Counted from the first letter of the stretch, positions 26,139 through 34,594 are shown. The stretch is DNA of 64,000 nt from Pseudogracilibacillus auburnensis (GCF_003201975.1 NZ_QJJQ01000009.1:89104-153103); one strand, 5' to 3'. The notes: generated by a model from the sequence alone, not told the origin. Program-made: numbers and translations.

Positions 26139-26984
26139 CTACTCCAATTTTTTCCCCTCTAACAACACAAATTCAAAGCCACGCTCCTTTAACGATGGAA
26201 CAGCTTCAATCACGCCTTGTGCGGTTCCGCTAGCGGGCTGGTTCATATGTAACAGAGCGATTGATCCCGGCTCAGCGTTGAGCAATGCATCTCGAACCTG
26301 ATTGCTCGAATATGTCGCACCTGCATCGCCTAAAATATCATAATTCACGACTTCATAGCCGAGCGCATTGGCTAGTTCAACAGCAACCTCATCATAATAT
26401 GCGGTACCAGAACGGAATAAAGACATTTCTTTTCCAGTCAACTCTTGTACTGTTTTGTGGTTATCCATTATTTCGGCATAGACTTCTTCTGCTGATTCTG
26501 TTGCAGCGATTCCCCAAGCTTCTCCACCATCGACAGATAAGGGAGAATGATTCGTACCGTGATTTTCAATTTGAAAGAGAGGCTCTGTAGCTAAATCGAT
26601 GAAAATGGATTCATTTTCGAGAATCCATCTTTCGTTTACAAATAAAGTTGCGGGAATTTTTTCTGTCCTTAAAAAATGAATAAGTTCCTCGTCATAACCA
26701 TTACCATACTCTCCTCCGCAAGCATCAAAAGTTAAAGCAATTTCTTTTTCCTCCGTTTGGAACTGATTTTTCACGGCAGTAACATTTTCTCCCCATTCCA
26801 TCGGCTCACGTCGTTCAAATGAAGTCAAATCTACGAAAAAGGCCTCCGAATCTACCTCATGTTGTGGTACCTCTTTGTGAATAACATGTCTATTCATCTC
26901 GTGAACATCAGACGCCACCTTGATGGTTTGCTCACTACACCCTAACAATAATAAGCAGAAAATGAGTAGATACATTCGTTTCAT
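26139..26984 (-). CDS. polysaccharide deacetylase lipoprotein
   Basis: A 281-residue lipoprotein: MKRMYLLIFCLLLLGC gives a signal peptide with lipobox LLGC. The NodB-homology domain has a modified first motif, ALTFDACGGEYGNGYD (TFDACGG in place of TFDDG), NHGTNHSPLS with the metal histidines, FRSGTAYYDE and IALLHMNQP. TFDACGG variants are known in Gram-positive deacetylases. It probably removes acetyl groups from wall or surface glycans outside the membrane. The start ATG at 26984 follows GGGGG by 10 bp; the frame stays open for 38 codons upstream, but that part is a duplicated non-coding repeat. Confidence 0.82.
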   Translation of the reverse strand: MKRMYLLIFCLLLLGCSEQTIKVASDVHEMNRHVIHKEVPQHEVDSEAFFVDLTSFERREPMEWGENVTAVKNQFQTEEKEIALTFDACGGEYGNGYDEELIHFLRTEKIPATLFVNERWILENESIFIDLATEPLFQIENHGTNHSPLSVDGGEAWGIAATESAEEVYAEIMDNHKTVQELTGKEMSLFRSGTAYYDEVAVELANALGYEVVNYDILGDAGATYSSNQVRDALLNAEPGSIALLHMNQPASGTAQGVIEAVPSLKERGFEFVLLEGKKLE

Positions 26985-27006
26985 CCAGCTTAGCCCCCAT
27001 CCGTTA

Positions 27007-27100
27007 CTAGAATCTAATTCTCTATTATACGCGACTAAATCTATTCCTTTTGCATCGCAGTATCCTCTAAAACTAGCATCTAATTCTTTATTATACACGA
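27007..27100 (-). promoter_or_regulatory. duplicated 28-bp promoter-like repeat
   Basis: Two 28-bp copies (27007-27034 and 27073-27100) differ at three positions and are 66 bp apart. Each starts CTAG and holds ATCTAATTCT, and each carries a perfect TATAAT on the minus strand. They lie just upstream of the deacetylase gene. No good -35 is visible for either, so they may be activator-dependent promoters or duplicated operators. Confidence 0.5.
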
Positions 27101-27139
27101 TTGATTCATATGTTCCCTTTCTGAAAATTATTATGCTTT

Positions 27140-27156
27140 CCTATCGTAATGATAGG
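27140..27156. promoter_or_regulatory. inverted repeat upstream of the thioredoxin-like gene promoter
   Basis: CCTATC and GATAGG around 5 bases. It ends 11 bp before the -35 box at 27167. Candidate binding site. Confidence 0.35.
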
Positions 27157-27166
27157 GAATTTTGGA

Positions 27167-27195
27167 TTGTTATAGGAAAAAGCTACCTCTATAAT
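27167..27195 (+). promoter_or_regulatory. sigma-A promoter of the thioredoxin-like gene
   Basis: TTGTTA at 27167, 17 bases, TATAAT at 27190. It is 49 bp before the start codon. Confidence 0.7.
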
Positions 27196-27200
27196 ATAGA

Positions 27201-27219
27201 TATGTAGCATAACTACATA
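27201..27219. promoter_or_regulatory. palindromic operator TATGTAG-N5-CTACATA
   Basis: Perfect 7-bp arms right after the -10 box, at the expected transcription start. A repressor bound here would block the promoter. The MarR-family gene 750 bp downstream is a candidate binder. Confidence 0.5.
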
Positions 27220-27243
27220 AAATTTACCGAGGAGGTGATGAAG

Positions 27244-27483
27244 ATGGCAAGAGCAGTTTTTTATCATGCGGGTTGTCCCATTTGTGTAGATGCAGAACAA
27301 GTCGTCTTGGAGTATCTAGACAAAGCAAAAATTAATCCGGAAATCGTCCATCTTGGAACAGAGCGAAATCGCATTGAAGATGCTGAAAAAGCAGGTATCA
27401 AATCAGTTCCAGCATTAGTGATTGACCAAAACGTATACCATATCAATTATGGTGCGAGTTTAGAAGATGTAAAAAATGGATAA
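27244..27483 (+). CDS. small thioredoxin-fold protein with CPIC motif
   Basis: A 79-residue mini-thioredoxin/glutaredoxin. It opens with ARAVFYHAGCPICVDAEQVV, where CPIC is the redox centre at the start of helix 1. The cis-proline loop is KSVPALVI. It has a compact beta-alpha-beta-alpha-beta-beta layout and no signal peptide. It is likely a cytosolic disulfide reductant or metal/thiol carrier. The ATG at 27244 is 7 bp after GGAGGTG; the ATG at 27238 overlaps that site. Own promoter and operator upstream, terminator downstream. Confidence 0.78.
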   Translation: MARAVFYHAGCPICVDAEQVVLEYLDKAKINPEIVHLGTERNRIEDAEKAGIKSVPALVIDQNVYHINYGASLEDVKNG

Positions 27484-27641
27484 CTAGAAACATGTCGACA
27501 TAATTATTTGTGATTTGAACAAAACCATTAGTAAAATAGCAATTTGAACAATGAAAGAAGATGGAAAAGGGTTAAGAGACGTATGTTTGGTATAGGCTAA
27601 TCTATTTTTGGGAAAGTATTATCGACGAAAAGGTTGTTGAA

Positions 27642-27675
27642 GAAGGCGTCAGTGCCAGGCGCCTTCCCTTTTTTT
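27642..27675 (+). terminator. terminator
   Basis: GAAGGCG, loop of 11 bases, CGCCTTC, then CCTTTTTTT. It is 160 bp after the thioredoxin-like gene. Confidence 0.75.
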
Positions 27676-27695
27676 AAAAAGATACTTTTAGAGGA

Positions 27696-27893
27696 TGTTC
27701 AAAAAGTCCAACAAAAATGACGCATCGAATTTCTGTGTTGGCAGATAAGAAAGGATAAATCCTTTCTTACTGATCACTGGCTAAAGGCGCGACGTCCCAA
27801 GGCTTTTTGATGGGGAGAGTAATCGAAAGAAGCAGGACGTGGCGTTTTTAGCCAGTGGAACTTCTTGGTCCTTATTATCGTCCTTTTTGAACA
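27696..27893. mobile_element. MITE-like element, copy B (198 bp)
   Basis: Terminal inverted repeats TGTTCAAAAAGTCC and the complement of TGTTCAAAAAGGAC. The first 45 bp and last 80 bp match copy A. The interior folds on itself: ACTGGCTAAA with GACGTCC pairs with GGACGT and TTTAGCCAGT, so the whole element is one long hairpin. It lies directly upstream of the MarR gene. Confidence 0.75.
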
Positions 27894-27966
27894 CGCACTT
27901 TTATCTATTCGATCAAACATGTAAACTAGATAAAAGAGTGAATACGAAGGGAAGGTGTGCATCAAT

Positions 27967-28575
27967 ATGATATTTGACCCGAAACGTCGAAAGGAAGAAC
28001 GTTCAGCCCGAATAGGGATGGCATTATTTCGCATGTCCCAGGCAATAAAAAAGATGACCCAAGCAGAAAGTGATGCCTTAGGATTATCTCCTATTCAAAT
28101 TCAAGCGTTACTTTTTGCTACCTATACACGTGGAGAGATGGCAACTGTTGGCAATTTTGCAGATTCCATTGGCACGACGCATGTGACGGCCGTAAAAATT
28201 ATCAATGGACTTGTGAAAAAGGGCCTCATGAGTAAATCGCAAAAGCCCGAAGATCGTCGTGTGACGCTGCTCGTCTTAACATCAAAGGGAGAAGAAGTCG
28301 TTTCCCATATTAAAGGTTTTGGGCACTCTCTCGAAGAAGCGCTACAACCTATTTCAGATGAAACGATAGAAAAATTAGAACTTGGACTTGGCTCGATCAT
28401 TTCTGTTATGGAGAAACGTGGAGATCTTGTCGTAGCAGAACCTTGTTTAGGTTGTATCCATTTCCGTCCACATGCTAACGATGGAGCTACTCCTCATTAT
28501 TGTAACCTTATTCAAAAATATCTTTCCCATGAAGCCTCCCTTAAGGAATGTCCAGAACATACACCTTCTCCTTAA
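27967..28575 (+). CDS. MarR family regulator with Cys-rich C-terminal tail
   Basis: A 202-residue protein. Residues 12-145 are a MarR winged helix domain (LSPIQIQALLFAT, HVTAVKIINGLVKKGLMSKSQKPEDRRVTLLVLTSKG, with the DRR wing). The last 50 residues add an unusual tail, PCLGCIHFRPHANDGATPHYCN and later LKECPEH, with four cysteines and several histidines that could bind a metal or Fe-S centre or act as a thiol switch. That makes it a likely redox or metal sensor. ATG at 27967 with GGGAAGGTG upstream. Target candidates are the thioredoxin-like gene and glyA next door. Confidence 0.83.
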   Translation: MIFDPKRRKEERSARIGMALFRMSQAIKKMTQAESDALGLSPIQIQALLFATYTRGEMATVGNFADSIGTTHVTAVKIINGLVKKGLMSKSQKPEDRRVTLLVLTSKGEEVVSHIKGFGHSLEEALQPISDETIEKLELGLGSIISVMEKRGDLVVAEPCLGCIHFRPHANDGATPHYCNLIQKYLSHEASLKECPEHTPSP

Positions 28576-28604
28576 AAAGGAAATAGTTAATTTCCTCTTA
28601 CCCA

Positions 28605-28623
28605 TAATAGGAAACTCCTATTA
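28605..28623. promoter_or_regulatory. palindrome TAATAGGA-N3-TCCTATTA
   Basis: Perfect 8-bp arms, 29 bp after the MarR stop. No T-run follows, so an operator is more likely than a terminator. Confidence 0.4.
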
Positions 28624-28646
28624 AAATGATAACTTATATTGTATTG

Positions 28647-28665
28647 TATAATCGTTCTCGATTAT
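28647..28665. promoter_or_regulatory. glyA promoter -10 with overlapping palindrome
   Basis: TATAAT at 28647-28652 overlaps ATAATCG-TTCT-CGATTAT (28648-28665), a perfect 7-bp inverted repeat. A protein bound here would control glyA. It is not a good PurR box. Confidence 0.45.
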
Positions 28666-28748
28666 TTATACTAAAAGAGTGTATAGAATTCAATTTGTGA
28701 TTTTTTAATATAATTACCTGAAAATTTTTAAAAAAGAAGGCTGATACA

Positions 28749-30002
28749 ATGAACCATTTACTTACCCAAGATTCTCTGATTGATGTGGCGATAAAAAAAG
28801 AGCTTGAACGACAACGGAATCACATTGAACTGATCGCTTCAGAAAATTTTGTCAGTGAAGCGGTAATGGAGGCAATGGGAACGGTCCTAACAAACAAATA
28901 TGCGGAAGGTTATCCTGGAGAAAGATATTACGGCGGATGTGAATATATGGATGTCGTAGAAGAATTGGCACGCCAGAGAGTGAAGGCACTTTTCGGTGCA
29001 GAACACGCCAATGTGCAACCTCACTCGGGAGCTCAGGCAAATATGGCGGTCTATTTTTCCGCAGTAGAAGTTGGCGATACGATTCTTGGAATGAACCTCT
29101 CTCATGGAGGGCATTTAACACATGGAAGTCCTGTCAATATGTCTGGAAAATTGTATCACTTTATCCAGTACGGAGTGAACAAGCAAACGATGCTTATTGA
29201 TTATGACGAAGTGCGAGACCTAGCACGGAAGCACAAGCCAAGAATGATCGTTGTAGGAGCTAGTGCTTATCCTCGGGCAATTGATTTTGAACGATTTGCC
29301 GAGATTGCTAGAGAAGTAAATGCACTGTTTTTAGTAGATATGGCACATATTGCGGGAATTGTTGCAGCTGGTCTTCATCCTAACCCTGTTCCGTATGCCG
29401 ATTTTGTCACAACTACGACCCACAAAACTTTACGCGGACCAAGGGGTGGGGTTATTTTATGCAAAAAACAATGGGCCAAAAAGATTGATAAGGCAGTTTT
29501 TCCTACTATACAAGGTGGTCCATTGATGCATATGATTGCAGCAAAAGCGGTCGGTTTTGGAGAAAATGCCCACCCTGAATTTATCACCTATATGAAACAA
29601 GTACTACAAAACGCAAAAACTTTAGCAGAAGCATTAATGGCAGAAGGTCTCCATGTTGTTACAGGCGGGACAGATAACCATTTAATCCTTCTAGATCTTC
29701 GCAATATCGGAATTACTGGAAAAGAGGCACAATACTTGCTTGATGAGATCGGCATTACCGTTAATAAAAATATCCTTCCTTTTGACACGGCAAGCCCGAA
29801 TGTTACGAGTGGGATTCGGGTTGGAACACCAGCCGCAACAACTAGAGGAATGGGAACAGAAGAGATGAAAATGATTGCTAAAATCATTGCACAAGTTTTA
29901 AAATATCCACATCATTCAAGTATACAGGCACAAATGAGTATAAAGGTAAAAGAGATAACTTCTCAATTCCCATTATATGAACAGGGAATGAGTGTGAGGT
30001 AG
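28749..30002 (+). CDS. glyA: serine hydroxymethyltransferase
   Basis: A 417-residue PLP enzyme that interconverts serine plus tetrahydrofolate with glycine plus methylene-tetrahydrofolate. [31 protein letters not shown] and [14 protein letters not shown] are diagnostic. The PLP lysine is in [15 protein letters not shown] at residue 226, the standard position in Bacillus enzymes. Start ATG with AAAGAAGG upstream. Bacillus usually has a glyA near upp/atpI; this one sits beside serC and regulators and may be a second, specially controlled copy, which the window cannot settle. Confidence 0.93.
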   Translation: MNHLLTQDSLIDVAIKKELERQRNHIELIASENFVSEAVMEAMGTVLTNKYAEGYPGERYYGGCEYMDVVEELARQRVKALFGAEHANVQPHSGAQANMAVYFSAVEVGDTILGMNLSHGGHLTHGSPVNMSGKLYHFIQYGVNKQTMLIDYDEVRDLARKHKPRMIVVGASAYPRAIDFERFAEIAREVNALFLVDMAHIAGIVAAGLHPNPVPYADFVTTTTHKTLRGPRGGVILCKKQWAKKIDKAVFPTIQGGPLMHMIAAKAVGFGENAHPEFITYMKQVLQNAKTLAEALMAEGLHVVTGGTDNHLILLDLRNIGITGKEAQYLLDEIGITVNKNILPFDTASPNVTSGIRVGTPAATTRGMGTEEMKMIAKIIAQVLKYPHHSSIQAQMSIKVKEITSQFPLYEQGMSVR

Positions 30003-30132
30003 GGAAGGATCGTCGGTGCGTAAGCGACTAGGATAAGGGAGAGTTTAAAATAGCTGAATTGGTAGACAATGCCGATAAAAGTTTTAGGAAAAAATGAGCG
30101 CATATTTTCGAGATTAGGTGTTGTCGATGATA

Positions 30133-30151
30133 GGGGCAGAATTTCTGCCCC
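30133..30151. terminator. GC-rich hairpin between convergent glyA and lysR
   Basis: GGGGCAGAA, one base, TTCTGCCCC. Very stable, but the following bases (CATTTATT) are only weakly T-rich on either strand. Confidence 0.5.
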
Positions 30152-30187
30152 CATTTATTCAGCGGGAATGAGTAGTATAGTAGAAAA

Positions 30188-31084
30188 TTAGTTAAAACGT
30201 TCACTTTTGACCGTCTTAATTAATTCTTCCATAAATACACGGCTCGCCGCACATAAATGTTTATTTTTCCGATAAGCAATACCAATTTGGGTAGTAAGCT
30301 CAGGATTTTGAATAGGTATCGTCTTAATCTGTTCATGATTCACATAATCAAGATACGCTTTCGGTAAAATGGTCACACCAACTTTATTTTTAACCATATT
30401 CATAATTGATTCCATTGTCGTCATTTCCATCACTGGCTCTGGTGTGAAATCAAGCGAGCGGCATTTGTCATTAATCAGTTTGCGCATGAAATACGTACTC
30501 GGTAATAGAATGGATGGAACCTCTTTTAAAATTTCCAGTGTAACAAAAGGTTCCTGTGCAACAGGATGATCGGCATGTATTGCAAGAGCAAGATTTTCTC
30601 TATAGAGCGGGATCGTTTCCAGATCATCATGCTCCATCGGTAATAATACGATTCCTAAATCAAGTTTGTTTTGCAAGAGTTCGGTGTAAATATCACCAGT
30701 TCGCAGACCGAGAATGGACAGCTCTACATTAGGATAACTGTTGTGAAATTTCATTACTGTTGGCGGAAGTAAATAATTGACTACTGTAAGGAGTGCACCG
30801 ATTTTCAACGTACCCCTTGTTAATCCTTGAATTTCACTAATCGCCGCCCGGGCTTGTGAGAGCTCATGGAACACATTGTAACAATGATGCTGTAACGTTT
30901 TTCCGGCTTCTGTCATAATCGTTTTTTTGCCAACGCGATCAAACAGAGGAGTGCCAACCTCGTGCTCAAGCAAAGCAATTTGCTGACTTAGCGACGGTTG
31001 AGCAATGCCAAGCTTTTCAGCAGCACGGGTAAAATGCAGTTCTTGACAAAGCATCATAAAATATTCTAATTGCTTTAATTCCAT
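30188..31084 (-). CDS. LysR family transcriptional regulator
   Basis: A 298-residue LTTR. Residues 1-60 form the helix-turn-helix (MELKQLEYFMMLCQELHFTR, AAEKLGIAQPSLSQQIALLE). The effector domain follows from about residue 90 (LKIGALLTVVNYLLPPTVMKF, LDLGIVLLPME), similar to the CynR/CysL group. ATG at 31084 is 8 bp after GGAGGAG. It is divergent from serC with an 86-bp shared control region that holds a textbook LTTR box, so serC and the regulator itself are the likely targets. Confidence 0.9.
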   Translation of the reverse strand: MELKQLEYFMMLCQELHFTRAAEKLGIAQPSLSQQIALLEHEVGTPLFDRVGKKTIMTEAGKTLQHHCYNVFHELSQARAAISEIQGLTRGTLKIGALLTVVNYLLPPTVMKFHNSYPNVELSILGLRTGDIYTELLQNKLDLGIVLLPMEHDDLETIPLYRENLALAIHADHPVAQEPFVTLEILKEVPSILLPSTYFMRKLINDKCRSLDFTPEPVMEMTTMESIMNMVKNKVGVTILPKAYLDYVNHEQIKTIPIQNPELTTQIGIAYRKNKHLCAASRVFMEELIKTVKSERFN

Positions 31085-31105
31085 CAAACATTCTCCTCCC
31101 GTCAA

Positions 31106-31128
31106 AATGATAGGGTGTAACAATCATT
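31106..31128. promoter_or_regulatory. LysR-type operator AATGAT-N11-ATCATT
   Basis: Perfect 6-bp arms with the T-N11-A core of LTTR boxes, in the middle of the divergent lysR/serC region. Confidence 0.65.
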
Positions 31129-31170
31129 ATAAAATAAACAATTAAAAAAAGCTATTAAAGGAGAGTAGAA

Positions 31171-32256
31171 ATGAAACAAGTATATAACTTCAACGCAGGA
31201 CCGGCAATGTTTCCATTAGAAGTCTTGCAGCAAGTACAGGCAGAACTTCGTGACTTGCAAGGAACTGGTTTATCCGTTCTTGAAATATCACATAGAAGTA
31301 AAGAATATGAACAAATCAATGAAGAAACGCAACAATTGTTGAAAGAACTACTTGGGATTTCATCCGAATATGACGTGCTATTTATGCAAGGAGGCGCAAG
31401 CACGCAATTTGCGATGGTACCGATGAATTTTTTAACGGAAGGACGCGTCGCGAACTATATAGAGAGCGGGACATGGTCGCACAAAGCAGTAGAGGAAGCA
31501 AAAAAAATAGGACGGACGGAAATTTTAGCAAGCTCGGAAGCTGATCAATTTCGAAAAGTTCCTGACCTTCAAGGATTGAAAATTCATCCAGAAGCGGCTT
31601 ACGTTCATCTCACATCCAATGAAACAATAGCGGGAACTCAGTACCGCGATTTTATTAGCACAGGGGAAATACCACTGATTGTAGATATGTCTAGTGATAT
31701 TTTGTCCCGGGAAATAAATGTATCAAATTTTTCCCTTATTTATGCCGGCGCCCAGAAAAACTTAGGACCCTCTGGTGTCACAGTTGTCATCGTCAAACGC
31801 GAGCTATTGCACCGGATTCCTAACAGTATCCCTAATATGATGAATTATCAGGTTCATGCACAAAAGAACTCGTTATACAACACACCTCCTGTTTTTGCTG
31901 TATATATGGTAAACCTAATGTTGAAATGGATTCAAAAAAACGGTGGTGTGAAAGGGATGGAACAGCGTAACCAACTAAAGGCCAATTTGATCTATCGCAC
32001 GATCGACAATAGTGAAGGATTTTACAACGGACTTGCACATGTAGAAAGCCGATCAATGATGAATGTTACATTTAGCGTTGTGAATGACGAATTGGAAAAG
32101 GAATTTTTACGACAAGCAGAGGAAAATGGATTTGTAGGCTTGAAAGGGCATAGGGATGCAGGGCATCTACGTGTTTCGATGTATAATGCAGTTCCCTATG
32201 AACAATGCAAAGCCCTAACAGACTTTATGGATGACTTTCAAAAGCGATTTGGGTAG
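31171..32256 (+). CDS. serC: phosphoserine aminotransferase
   Basis: A 361-residue class V aminotransferase. It converts 3-phosphohydroxypyruvate plus glutamate to phosphoserine, the middle step of serine synthesis. YNFNAGPAMFPLEVLQQ, LSVLEISHRSKEY and MQGGASTQFAMVPMN are SerC signatures, and the PLP lysine is in YAGAQKNLGPSG (K196). Length is normal. Start ATG behind AAAGGAGAG. No serA or serB is in the window. With glyA nearby it links to serine and one-carbon supply. Confidence 0.95.
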   Translation: MKQVYNFNAGPAMFPLEVLQQVQAELRDLQGTGLSVLEISHRSKEYEQINEETQQLLKELLGISSEYDVLFMQGGASTQFAMVPMNFLTEGRVANYIESGTWSHKAVEEAKKIGRTEILASSEADQFRKVPDLQGLKIHPEAAYVHLTSNETIAGTQYRDFISTGEIPLIVDMSSDILSREINVSNFSLIYAGAQKNLGPSGVTVVIVKRELLHRIPNSIPNMMNYQVHAQKNSLYNTPPVFAVYMVNLMLKWIQKNGGVKGMEQRNQLKANLIYRTIDNSEGFYNGLAHVESRSMMNVTFSVVNDELEKEFLRQAEENGFVGLKGHRDAGHLRVSMYNAVPYEQCKALTDFMDDFQKRFG

Positions 32257-32280
32257 GAAAAAGGTTTCGTTCATTTTTTA

Positions 32281-32650
32281 AGTGCGGAATCTGGAGCATT
32301 CATTGCGGAAATTCCATACACGATTGCGGGAAAACCTAGGTTCATTGCGGAAATTTCATACACGATTGCGTAAAACACATGTGTCATTGCGGAAATTTCA
32401 CACACAAGTGCGGAAAACTTAGGCTCATTGCGGGAATTTCACACACAAGTGCGGGAAAACTTAGGTTCATTGCGGAAATTTCATACACAAGTGCGGAAAA
32501 ACCTAGGTTCATTGCGGAAATTCCACACACAAGTGCGGGAAAACTTAGGCTCATTGCGTAAATTTCATACACAATTGCGTAAAACATATGTGTCATTGCC
32601 GAAATTTCCTATACAATTGCGGAAGGCCATATGCTCATTACGGAGAAAAA
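32281..32650. repeat. 21-bp periodic TGCG array, locus 6 (longest)
   Basis: Eighteen words start at 32283, 32304, 32325, 32346, 32367, 32388, 32409, 32429, 32450, 32471, 32492, 32513, 32534, 32555, 32576, 32597, 32618 and 32639. Sixteen of seventeen steps are exactly 21 bp, one is 20; the last words are decayed (TGCC, TACG). Two spacer types alternate, TTCATACAC-like and AACTTAGG-like, so the full unit is 42 bp. It lies between serC and the MOSC gene. Confidence 0.95.
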
Positions 32651-32813
32651 TGACCCATCCAGTAATTTTGAGCAAGCAATATGGAGTGCTGAGCGCCAAC
32701 TGAGGGGATTCCGTATATTTTATGTGCTTTTATTACCAATCAGCTCATCAGTTTATTAGGTCGCAACTACAAACTATAAAAAATCATCACATACGAAAGT
32801 TGAGGTCGTTCTG

Positions 32814-33497
32814 ATGGAATATTATAAAATATTATCAATCAATGTAGGGAAGCCAATCGAAGTGCCATTTAAAAATAAAAATATTGCTACAGGAATATTT
32901 AAGGCACCTATCGAAGAATCAGTATATCTATCTTCGGTAAATTTTGAAGGTGATGGTCAAGGTGACCTTGTGCACCATGGAGGAAAAGAGAAGGCTGTTT
33001 GTGTTTTTCCGATTGAACATTATCCGTTTTATGAAAATACTTTAAAACAGTCGTTAAGTTATGGAGCATTTGGAGAAAATTTAACGACGGAGGGATTAGT
33101 GGAAACGGAAGTTTGTATTGGTGACATATTTAAACTTGGAAATGCCACTGTTCAAGTTAGCCAACCAAGACAGCCGTGTTATAAACTGTCCGTAAAGTAT
33201 GACATGCGAGAATTGCCGTTGATTGTTCAAGAAACTGGTTTTACCGGATATTACCTTCGAGTTTTGGAAGAAGGAGCTGTGTCAAAATTAGATGGTTTAA
33301 TCCGTATTTATTCTCATCCCTTAGCAGTTACCGTTTCATATGCCAATCGTATCATGCACCATGATAAGCAGGATATCGAGGGTATTAATAAGTTACTCGA
33401 AGTGGAAGAACTATCAACAAATTGGAAAAAAACATTTTTAAAACGTTTAGAGGGTAAAGAAACCGATCCACTGAAAAGATTAACAGGTAATGAATGA
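32814..33497 (+). CDS. MOSC domain protein (YiiM-like)
   Basis: A 227-residue protein. The MOSC beta-barrel core is seen in VNFEGDGQGDLVHHGGKEKAVCVFP, YGAFGENLTTEGL, VCIGDIFKLGNATVQVSQPRQPCYKLS, with the conserved cysteine (in RQPC) proposed to carry sulfur to, or bind, molybdenum cofactor. A C-terminal tail with a three-alpha-helical look follows. YiiM-type proteins reduce N-hydroxylated bases in E. coli; whether this one does is unknown. Start ATG with a modest TTGAGG site; it stands alone. Confidence 0.85.
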   Translation: MEYYKILSINVGKPIEVPFKNKNIATGIFKAPIEESVYLSSVNFEGDGQGDLVHHGGKEKAVCVFPIEHYPFYENTLKQSLSYGAFGENLTTEGLVETEVCIGDIFKLGNATVQVSQPRQPCYKLSVKYDMRELPLIVQETGFTGYYLRVLEEGAVSKLDGLIRIYSHPLAVTVSYANRIMHHDKQDIEGINKLLEVEELSTNWKKTFLKRLEGKETDPLKRLTGNE

Positions 33498-33567
33498 AAT
33501 GGAAATGTTCGATTTTTAGTTAATTAATTTCACTAGGAAAATAAATGTAAGGATCGATCAATGGAGG

Positions 33568-33599
33568 AACGCCCGTATTTTCTTCTTCCTACGGGCGTT
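33568..33599. other. perfect hairpin after the MOSC gene
   Basis: AACGCCCGTA and TACGGGCGTT around 12 pyrimidine-rich bases. A-run but no T-run follows on the plus strand, so its use as terminator is doubtful. CTACGGG shortly after gives a third, partial arm. Confidence 0.5.
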
Positions 33600-33693
33600 A
33601 AAAACTACGGGTTTACTAAATTTTCCGTAACGTTGCGATCTTGGGGAACGATAGCAATAATTAAGAAAATAACCAACATTCATGCTACATTTC

Positions 33694-34594
33694 TTACATT
33701 AACTGTTTCAATTGCTCAATTTCGTCATTAGTTAATCGAGTTAATTTGCTTATTTTATCAATAGGAAAGCCGTCTTTTAACATTTCTAGAGCAACTTCTT
33801 TTTTTCCGTGTACCCTTCCTAGTCTCTTTCCTTCTTCTTCATAAGAAATAGGAATTTTTAAAATCTTATCAGCATCCTCAAGCTTTCTAGCCTCCTTCAC
33901 AAACATTTCCTCCTCTTCTTTAGTTAATTTCAAATAAGATTCAAAAAATCCATAAAGTAATCTGTGCTGTGCCTTATTTACTTGTAGACGAGCCAAAATT
34001 TGCATAAATTCAAGCTTTACTTGCACTCGCTCCTTATAGCTAAAGCCCATTTTGCTAAGTAATGCAGCATATAGGGTTATCTTTTTTCATGAATTTTCTC
34101 CAGTTTTGCTTTCGTAAATGAATTTTTAAATATTGAAAATGTAAGACTTTCAAATGCAAAAACTGCATATTAAATACATCTTCCTCCCAATTTTCATCGT
34201 AACTGAAAACCGCAATTGGGATAATTGGTTTATGAAATTTATTATAAAGCAAGCTGAAATATTTAAACATTCTGTTATTAAAAGTTTTTTGCTCGTAACT
34301 CTGAGGTTCAATATGGATGATAATTAATGTATCTGTTTCTTTCCACTTTACTTTGACGGCAATATCAAGTCTCCTCACTTCACCATCAATTAAATTAGTG
34401 AATATTTCTTCAGGTATGGGAGTAATGTGTTGGAAATCGATTTGTGCATGAAATTCTGGGAAAAATGCTTCAAGAAACTCTTCAAAAAATTCATTGATTA
34501 GTTGTTTGAATAAAAGATCGTGCTTCGTATACTGCGAGGAATTTTCTTTGATTAAAAAATTGTTCCATGTTGTTGAAACGCTTGTTGAAATCAT
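33694..34594 (-). pseudogene. Rpn family recombination-promoting nuclease, frameshifted
   Basis: The two reading frames 34594-34055 and 34050-33694 together make one Rpn/PD-(D/E)XK transposase-like protein of about 299 residues. The front half has KHDLLFKQLINEFFEEFL, RRLDIAVKVKW and the IHIEPQ stretch of the nuclease core; the back half has MGFSYKERVQVKLEFMQIL and YGFFESYLKL. Dropping a single T near 34070 (minus strand CCTATATGCTGC) restores NPI-AALLSKMG. These proteins promote RecA-independent DNA transfer in E. coli. The gene is otherwise intact, so the lesion is recent, is a phase switch, or is a sequencing error. Confidence 0.8.

Noticed and set aside
30069..30191. 40-codon ORF after glyA
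   Set aside because: No ribosome site, it contains the hairpin between convergent genes, and 40 open codons are not unlikely by chance.
32281..32650. CRISPR array
   Set aside because: The repeated word is only 7 to 9 bp, spacers are about 12 bp and themselves alternate between two related types, and no cas genes are present.
32384..32703. Open frames across the arrays that encode 14-residue repeats
   Set aside because: A 42-bp unit without stops in some frames gives such repeats automatically. There is no ribosome site and the frames differ between arrays.
33568..33599. Terminator after the MOSC gene
   Set aside because: Perfect stem, but no T-run follows on the plus strand; listed only as a hairpin.
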